From NCBI GenBank assembly GCA_965153455.1, contig OZ234503.1, forward strand, positions 7,594,157 through 7,658,156: DNA of 64,000 bases, given 5' to 3'. Positions 57,401 through 64,000 of the stretch are shown here, one piece after another; position 1 is the stretch's first letter; each line of letters opens with the position of its first letter. Below the pieces are notes generated by a model. That model was not told the origin of the DNA, did no database searches, and saw nothing but the letters and a program-made list of their open reading frames with translations. A program made the translations under genes and the position numbers. The DNA is from Sphagnum compactum (Eukaryota; Bryophyta; Sphagnopsida; Sphagnales).

Positions 57401-57860
57401 CATGGTCGATCCACCCACACTAGGCATTTCATGTGCCTTCACCCAAACAATCCCATTTTTTGATGGGATTCTAACTAGCCTATTGTGCCCTTCTATGAAC
57501 ACATTGTTATGGGTGATGAATTCCATTTCCCAAAATGCATTTCATTCCCCCTAAAGTGGAAACCAACAAATCCACCTTTCCTCTCCAATTCCCCAGTTGA
57601 AGGGGCATGTCTCTTGCATGCAATGTGATTGGATGGGGAACCCCATCCACAAAGTGCACTTCAATGGGTGCCTTGAGCTCCTCAAACTGGAGCTCCATTC
57701 TTTCAACACCATCTCGAGTTATGAAGTTGTGGGAGGCCCCTGTGTCCAAAAGACATAACACCTCCCACTTAGAAACCTTTCTTTTTAAAAAAATAAAGTG
57801 ATTGTGTTCACCTTGGACTAGGTTGGCAATAGCGGTAATTACCTTGGAACCCCCATTGCT
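54487..57860 (-). pseudogene. Gypsy pol: protease, RT, RNase H, integrase, chromodomain (broken)
   Basis: Blocks in order on the minus strand are an aspartic protease with LLDTGASHNFI (57860-57507); reverse transcriptase starting near 57262 with [20 protein letters not shown] and the catalytic YIDD near 56710; RNase H with VWTDN and KPGKDNVVPDALSR (56239-55889); the integrase HHCC finger (ECHDGLLTGHGG...YYWP...CQQN) at 55795-55577; the integrase core with [11 protein letters not shown] near 55500; and a C-terminal chromodomain with EYLVKWKGYHPIKASWV near 54560. The chromodomain marks a chromovirus, whose integrase is thought to target chromatin marks. Stops and frame changes between the blocks disable the polyprotein. 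Confidence 0.88.
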
Positions 57861-58720
57861 TAATTTGGGTTTGGGGCAAGCCTTGGAGTAATGTCCCACT
57901 TCATTGCATTGAAACACGTTCCTTCGGGCTTCCCATTAGTGTCCCCCTTGGGTTGGCTCCCTTTTAAAGGAACCTCCTTCTCAACAAAATTACCTTTTGT
58001 TTTTACCCCTTTGAAATGTCTTGCCCTCGGTTCCATTCCCCTTCATGGCGTGCGTTTTTATGAAGGAATTTGTCCTCCATCTTGAACTTAGACTTTTCAC
58101 CTCGTCCCACATCCGAGAAACCTTCCACTTTCATGATGGCTTTAAACAATGAGGTGGGCCAATTCTCTTCAAGCTTACGTTTAGCCCAAGTTGGGAGCCC
58201 CATCACAAAATGACACACCCGGTCTAACTCATGCAAATGCCTGATTTCAAGCATGAGTTCCGTGTATGCCTTCACATATTGGCACAAATTATCATTTGTC
58301 ATGTTCACAAGGTCATGGAGTTTGCACCTTGAGATGTAGTTAGAATTACTTGGAATGAATTCTAGTTTAATGCATCCCTCAAAGAATTCCCATGTGTAGC
58401 CATGGGTCTTCCCTTCTTCTTGCCTCATTGTCCTCTCACCATGTCGAAAGCATAACCCTTTAAATAGGACCGAACAAGTTCCACGGCCAAATGTCACCCA
58501 ACTTTAGTGGCATGAAAGTAGTCCTCCATTTCCATAAGCTAAGCATCCACAACCTTCTGAACCCCATCAAAATTCCCAAGCTTGGCGGGCTTGAATCCTA
58601 CGCTATTAGATGATCCTCTTTTGAGGGCCTCAACCAACCCAATGAAATTGGACCTATTCATTTAAAACAAAACCTCCAATTGTTCTGGAATGAAAAGAAC
58701 TATGGCTGGTTGTTCCTCTT
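57861..58720 (-). pseudogene. Gypsy gag (broken)
   Basis: Minus-strand pieces give the capsid-like helical region (LEEN.PTSLFKAIMKVEGFSD, HLHELDRVCHFVMGLP, LVNMTNDNLCQYVKAYTELM) followed by a CCHC-type knuckle, QCNEVGHYSKAC, at about 57910-57875. The first cysteine is out of frame in this copy. Gag would package element RNA. Several stops lie between 58720 and 58497. Confidence 0.75.
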
Positions 58721-58903
58721 CGTTTTCATGATCATCGCGGTTGTCACAGTCTTTTGGTTTTCCAGAATCCTCTTATTCTTCCTCCCTAATGGTCTCGGAT
58801 GGAACATCGAGTCCTAGGTGGGTTCTTTCACCATGGCCTCATGTATTGGCCTATAATTCTTCTTTGGTGAAATCAAAATTTCCCAATTAATGGATTGAAC
58901 TCT

Positions 58904-58921
58904 ACCATAATTATGATACCA
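58904..58921 (-). promoter_or_regulatory. Primer-binding site of the gypsy element
   Basis: On the minus strand TGGTATCA, followed by TAATTATGG, starts two bases after the LTR end. TGGTATCA is the usual start of plant sites complementary to initiator methionine tRNA. The remainder matches poorly. Confidence 0.65.
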
Positions 58922-58923
58922 TG

Positions 58924-59003
58924 TGACACACCCCCAAATTCCTTCCGATGTCTCCACTTTGAGACTCGCATTTGAGTCTTTCAAGGAGTTTGAGGGTGCA
59001 TCA
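58924..59003. repeat. Aberrant 80-bp 5' LTR remnant, fold-back of the U5 end
   Basis: The left edge reads TGACACACCCCCAAATTCC and the right edge is the complement of TGATGCACCCTCAAACTCC. Both are the same LTR terminus, facing each other. The loop (ctccactttgagactcgcat and onward) is inverted relative to the loop in the normal LTR at 52756. U3 and R are absent. Confidence 0.75.
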
Positions 59004-61640
59004 CGCACAGGCAATGTAACAAATGGATACCCAAATCATTGATGGTATGATCACATTGGCATCGTGAAAGATGTGCAATTGTAAGATGTGGTATACCAAA
59101 ACGAATATGGAGTGTTGTAAGAAAATGGGTGGAGGATAAATAGAATGAAAAGGTGCTAAGATGAGCTAATAACCAAGCTGCTGTTGCTATACGTGCACAT
59201 GAGTGAAGATGTGTTTGCAAGACATTCAAAAGAGCATTTTCTAAACGTAAAGTAAATTCCTATTCATGTAGTTGGTCCATTTAAAATACAAATTCCATTT
59301 GAGGATAAGATTACATTATTAGACTTTCAAAAGGCAAAACATGTGATTGGAAGACCCCAGGTAACAACGCATGAATATTTCATAATGCGACTTGGAAGGG
59401 ATTAATATTGGTCTTTACATGTGCCATCGCATCAAGAAGAGTAGGGTGATTATCCTGTTGGAAATGAGATACTAATGCAAGAACAATCAAAGCTCAACAT
59501 CCTAAAAAGACAGGGGTAGCACATTAGACCACTAAGGGAAGGCCTAGCCCCCTTGAAGAAGCAATAAGAGTGACCTGACGATGAGCCAAGTGGCCCACTG
59601 TGGTGCCAAAGGATCCTGACCCTAATAGTTTTTCTAACATAACTATGGTACGAGCATCAAACTTGGTATAATGCTGCAAGATACCTTGTGATGGAAATAC
59701 AATACATTATAAATAGCTTGGCTGTTGGGCATAACAAAGTCAAAACATCGCAAAAGTTGTTTGAGGATCTATGAACATAGGAAGGCTAATAATTGTGTTA
59801 AAGTTCTCTTGGAGTGCCTTTGATATGAAGGACTCCACAAATGACAAAGAACCCATTAGAACACCTATAATACAAATACTGGACTTAGATGTAAGAAAAC
59901 CTGGAGGAAATGATACAAACTGGTTTAACCCCTATGGAGACCAGGCTACACACTTCATTAGCTACATGGAAAGTCCTAATGTTCCAAATTCCTCTTGTAA
60001 TCACAAAAAAAGGTAACACATCCAAAGCAAGACCAATTATGTGTGTATTAAACACAAGTAAGGTGGTTTGTTGCAATAGGATGGAGAACGCAAAGATGAG
60101 CTAGTACAAATAACATTCCTCCCAAAGGATTCCCCTGTTGTGTACCAAACTTGGATGAAATGACAATGAGATTCCCGTGTCTAAAAGCCTCCGAGAAATA
60201 TAGTGGAGATGGGCATGTGTAAAACCAACGAACAAATGGGAAAAGTTGATTTAAGGTGCCAGTAGAAGACCACAACTCTTGAAAAATGGTTCAAAATACA
60301 AAATTAAAAACGTATTAAACATCCACCTGTAATACCCCCCACTCTAGATGTAGATCCAACATAGCTTTAACCCCATGAACCATTGTTTCGCACCCAACCA
60401 ACATTACTACCTTAAACTGGTGTGGATTAAAATGTTCTGCAAATGTATCCTTAAACTAAATAATCAGTGTGCGGGCAATTAACTGATAAATCACCTTTTT
60501 AATCGTGATGGGTTGAACACCTCCAACTTGTTTTTCCAAAGCCAATAGTCGCGATGCAACAAGTACGCTTGATATCGATGGAGGAACATGACCATGAACG
60601 ATGTGCCCGCATATCTCACAAAAAAATCAAAGCCACATTAGTAAAATCATTAGGGACAAAGTAATCCCACAAAAGCTCATACACCATACCCAAGGGACCA
60701 CTGGATGAAAAGACGTGGAAAACATATCAAAGTAGAAATAAATGCCCTTTTGTCCAAAATAAGATTTGTTTTTGCATGAAAATCATCAACAAAAGGGGAG
60801 AGGTCAACTTCAGCCAATGGATGAAGATGACGAAGGGCTGCAATGGTCTCAGTTGATAGGGCCGCAAGAGTGTTGAGGGCCAATGTAGGCATTGCTCAAA
60901 CATACTCCCCTACATGAGCAAGTGTTCATGCCCGGCGCAATTGTGTTGATGGAGGTGGAGTAGGATTTGGTGCCATCTTTGAAGATCTTTGGGAAGCCAA
61001 TGCCTATGCTTTAATTGTGTGTTCTTCTTGTAATGTTTCCCAATCCCATACCATGTATTAATGCAAATGGGTGCGTGTCTCTTGGTGGCCTTTTTCACCA
61101 CCCCGTGGCAGAAATGACAAACACCAAAAATGGAAGAGCAAAAATGCATGCCAAGTTGTTATGTTAGATGGATCGACAACCAACCGAGCTAAAAGGATGC
61201 ACAAAACACATTGAACTTCGACATGGAGAGCATGTGGAATGTGATGGTATGAACGAGGACGTGTTAAACCAAGTTGGAAAACATCGATGATATCTAATGA
61301 TGTAATCCATGTCCAAGCTGACCGAGGAAAAGATGGTAATGTCGAAGGTATCGACACCCCAGAAGCTAATGACTGCATGTGTGCAATGCATGATGTTTGA
61401 TGAGGAATTAAATTTGTTCTTGCTACATATACACGACCACAACCAAGACAAGGAATATGCGGACACTGCTGATGGGATAGATGGGCCCTTAGTGTAGGTA
61501 CATATGGTTGAATAATAACCCGTGGTTGATGAAGTAAAGAAGGTGTGGAATGTGTGGACAAATTAGGTGTAATTGAAGAGATTGGATGAGGCAAAGTAGA
61601 TGCATTGGGGCGGAGATCATCAAGTGAAGGGGCGGAGATG
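59004..61640 (-). mobile_element. REL-type non-LTR retrotransposon, copy 2, 5' part
   Basis: Minus-strand order: the C2HC finger CLGCGRVYVARTNLIPHQTSC at 61450-61388 is read only to the final cysteine. Then come ARLVVDPSNITTWHAFLLF and FLPRGGEKG (61200-61060), a connector, and RT pieces with FGTQQGNPLGGMLFVLAHL near 60140 and LVFNTHIIG near 60045. A CxC..H..H..C motif (SRCQCDHTINDLGIHLLHC) near 59040 follows, where the gypsy insertion cuts the protein. The catalytic DD pair of copy 1 is FN here, so this copy is dead. The 178-codon open frame at 61594-61058 covers the finger. Confidence 0.78.
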
Positions 61641-62140
61641 TGTCATGACGATCCATATAAGTCATCACGATATTGGAATCCTACTATGATATTTGTTGGT
61701 GCTTTGATGATGGTGAAATAGTTGGGCCTGCCATAGCTATACACACAAATTAATGAAGCCTTACAAAAAGCTTATGGAACTACTACTACCCCAAAAAATA
61801 AAATATCAAATGTACCCATGTGGAACCCAAAATTAGATTAAAATTATGTGTTTGTGATTTTTAGAACTGGAATTGGAATTTGAATTTTGTGAAGAATTAG
61901 ACCTATAATAGTTCTAGTGGAACCTGAACATTACCTCGTGTGTGAAGAATTGGATTCAAAACAGTTTTAATGTAACTTGAACATTACATCATGCATGAAG
62001 AACTAGACCCGGAATAGTTCTAGGGAGAAGCATCAACAATTCTGGAACTACAACAAACCTTAAATTCGACATGTGCCAAAACAAAAAAAGAGACACAAGC
62101 TAGGAACAAGAAAATGACATAATCTCTTCCTACACAAGAA
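61641..62140. other. Intergenic DNA, possibly 5' UTR of the REL element
   Basis: No gene seen. Contains the 53-bp tandem array listed separately. The array lies just upstream of the retroelement protein start, where some retroelements carry promoter repeats (inference). Confidence 0.4.
61891..62022. repeat. Tandem array, unit about 53 bp, 2.5 copies
   Basis: Units start with 'gaagaa(t/c)t(a/g)ga' at 61891, 61943 and 61997 and contain 'agtt.ta.tg.aac.tgaacattac'. Confidence 0.75.
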
Positions 62141-62145
62141 CAATG

Positions 62146-62971
62146 TGACGCGCTCCCAAGCTCCTTGATAAACTCAAGAAGAGTCTAAGGTAGTGAAAAA
62201 CAGAAAATGTTAGGAGCTCGGGGCACGCTCCCAGCTCTCAGCACTTCAAAGGGGTAGAGGGGTGTGCTGAGGCTCTGGGATGGGACTAAGAAGAGTGACA
62301 AGCATTCTAGTTACTCATTCGAATTTGCATCAAACCAACCAACAAGTTGGTTATAATACTGTTTGGAGCACCTTTGGTGCTAGGACAAGCCACGAGTGAC
62401 TTTGGACTCACAAGACTCACCACGGTCCGGACTCGGGGGAAGCCACCACCTTCCCCCATATAGTATTCTCTGCATCTCTCCACGGCGCCTACATCCGAAT
62501 GGGTTTTTGTCCCGAGACTCGGAAGGAGGAGTCCCGAAACTACCAAGGTTTGGACTCCCGCAACTTTGCGGGACTATAACTCTTTGTTCAGACCTCCGAT
62601 CGGGATGAGGTCTAAAACAAAGTTGTAGCTCTCATCAAGAGCTTTCCAATGGTGTGTTACACTCCACCTGCACGCACAGGGGTCAGGTCGATTCCTGACC
62701 TTTTGTGATCGAGAGTCAAACTGCTAGTTTGACGCCCGACCTTTCTTTTTGCCGTAACTTGTGTTGCAGATGTCCAAATGGGTCATGCAAGCCCATTTTA
62801 GACATTTACACTTCAATAGCTTTCCAATGATATAAAGTACTCCTCAATGCGAGGTGTTTTGACCCCTGCAATCGCTCTCTAAAATTTTGGGAGTCTCGAT
62901 GGACTCCCAAGTTCCCATTACGGGAGTGTGAGTCTTCATCCTCACACTTTCTCAAGATTGGGGTTGCGACA
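62146..62971. mobile_element. Solo LTR of the same Ty3/gypsy family
   Basis: Starts TGACGCGCTCCC and ends GGTTGCGACA, the same termini as the LTR at 52756-53649. It is framed by a perfect 5-bp duplication, CAATG, at 62141-62145 and 62972-62976. Length is 826 bp. No internal element sequence is attached, so it probably arose by LTR-LTR recombination after an independent insertion. Confidence 0.88.
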
Positions 62972-62976
62972 CAATG

Positions 62977-63394
62977 AGTTTGAAGAATAAGACAACTATG
63001 GAGATGCTTTTACCCTACACAAGTGGCTAGATTTGTGAATAGTAGTTACCTATGTGACTCATGAGGGCTGTAAAAAATCTTGTGGGGGAAGCTACGAGAA
63101 ATCCAATCCAGTCACTAGAAGGAATCATGCCTTTCAACCACAAAAACAATGATTAAAAGTCTTCAATGACTCTATGAATGACTATATTCATACAACATAA
63201 TTTTGAAATCCTATGTGGAAAAATAACTAGTCATAAATGGGTTATTTTTGTCATCGTGGATGATAATATTACATAGGTAATAATGAATCATTAGTTCAAA
63301 ATTATTTTCATCCATAAGACATCCATTACAAAGGACTGAATGATGTGGACTTCTAGTTATCACTTATATGATTATAAACTGGCTATTCTTTAAA
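62977..63394. other. Intergenic DNA, nothing recognised
   Basis: AT-rich with no open frame of note. Confidence 0.45.
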
Positions 63395-63610
63395 ATGACA
63401 TGGACAATGATGAGATGGATTTTTAATGTGACTATCAAATGATTATATTTTGAACAACATGATAATTGATGTATAATTGAAGATTGATTATTGTGCAATG
63501 ACATGGATAATATTGACACAAAAATTTCAAGTGATTGTGAAATGATTGGAATATGAAAAATCAATTGAAAATTGACCAAAATGACTAATGTATAATGATA
63601 TGGGTAATGT
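63395..63610. repeat. Degenerate tandem repeat, unit about 100 bp
   Basis: 'aatgacatgga.aat' starts at about 63395 and 63497, and a diverged third start (atgatatgggtaatg) lies at about 63597. The interiors share 'tgtataat', 'aaatgatt.' and 'aattgaa.attga'. Confidence 0.55.
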
Positions 63611-63611
63611 T

Positions 63612-63740
63612 GACTACCTACCTACTTACCTACCCCCCACCCATTCACCTACCTACTTACTTATCCACCAACCCACCCACCTACTTACACACCCACCCAC
63701 CTACTTACACACCCACCCACCTACTTACCTACCTATATAA
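63612..63740. repeat. CCTA/CCCA-type microsatellite
   Basis: About 130 bp of interspersed ctac, cttac, ccac and caccc units. It is not the plant telomere repeat (CCCTAAA) but resembles the shorter CTAC tracts near 1165-1209 and 21520-21660. Confidence 0.8.
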
Positions 63741-64000
63741 ATTGACAATTGTTCCTTATGAGATGAAAAATGAATGTCAAACATTCAATACCTTCTTGTC
63801 CGAAACAATTTGTTCAATATGACTTAAGGCCCCTTAGTTATATAATGTCCAATATGACTACAAAATCAGTCACAAATGGAGTGATAAATTTAAGAATTTC
63901 TTCTAGTGAATTAGCCCACATGAAATTAATAACTAGTGCAAAAATGTTATGAGTTGCTTCAAACAACTAAAAATTAAAACTGAAGTTACATAGTAACATC
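63741..64000. other. Window end, nothing recognised
   Basis: AT-rich sequence without a supported feature. Confidence 0.4.

Larger units (their letters stand above)
52756..59003 (-). mobile_element. Ty3/gypsy LTR retrotransposon, chromovirus type
   Basis: Minus-strand order is short abnormal 5' LTR (59003-58924), primer-binding site, gag, protease, reverse transcriptase, RNase H, integrase, chromodomain, purine tract and 3' LTR. It is inserted in the REL-type non-LTR element copy 2, whose protein reads across the insertion. Flanks are 'tacac' (52751-52755) and 'cgcac' (59004-59008). These match the expected 5-bp duplication if one CpG has become TpA in the left copy. Internal frames are broken by stops and shifts, so it cannot move by itself. 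Confidence 0.88.

Noticed and set aside
63612-63740. Telomere-like repeat
   Set aside because: Units are CCTA/CCCA mixtures, not the regular CCCTAAA plant telomere unit.

Overview
This window reads as nuclear DNA from a land plant with a large, repeat-rich genome. The evidence is spliced GT-AG genes with long introns, a plant FBH-type bHLH factor, a plant-like CCT1 locus, hAT transposons, a chromodomain Ty3/gypsy element, and AT-rich, mostly CpG-poor DNA. A non-LTR retrotransposon family with a C2HC finger and a distinctive C-terminal domain occurs three times. I remember relatives of it mainly from mosses, lycophytes and ferns, so a seedless plant is my guess. The sequence alone does not prove the clade.

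Three host loci can be supported. At 7260-9089 (minus) is a three-exon, intact-looking DUF952 gene of 135 residues. Divergent from it at 9904-15374 (plus) is a copy of the chaperonin subunit gene CCT1 (TCP-1 alpha). It keeps 14 recognisable exons and their introns but is a pseudogene: the exon with the GDGTT nucleotide motif is missing, there are two in-frame stops, one exon is frame-shifted, and a 14-bp tandem duplication breaks another. At 34242-36358 (plus) is an FBH/bHLH122-like transcription factor with a CpG-rich 5' region and a probable intron in its 5' UTR. It is open over 570 codons if one damaged exon-like segment is skipped.

The rest is transposon and repeat DNA. A REL-type non-LTR element lies at 22492-25540 (minus), a second copy at about 52195-61640 (minus), and a 3' fragment at 30150-30620 (plus) abuts a retroelement gag fragment. 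The second copy was split by a chromovirus-type Ty3/gypsy element (52756-59003). That element has a normal 894-bp LTR on one side and an 80-bp fold-back of the U5 end on the other. A solo LTR of the same family with a perfect 5-bp target duplication sits at 62146-62971. A 3.9-kb hAT element with both termini and an 8-bp target duplication occupies 43366-47257, and a truncated second hAT lies at 50195-52010.

Between these are short tandem duplications, several candidate MITE or SINE-like repeats, and a dispersed family marked by a near-palindrome of the form AGCCAAATTTGGCT. The stretches 371-2340, 4561-6450, 15375-17060, 20601-22490, 25541-29590, 40501-42979 and 47266-48790 hold no gene I can support. 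No rRNA gene, convincing tRNA gene or CRISPR array was seen.
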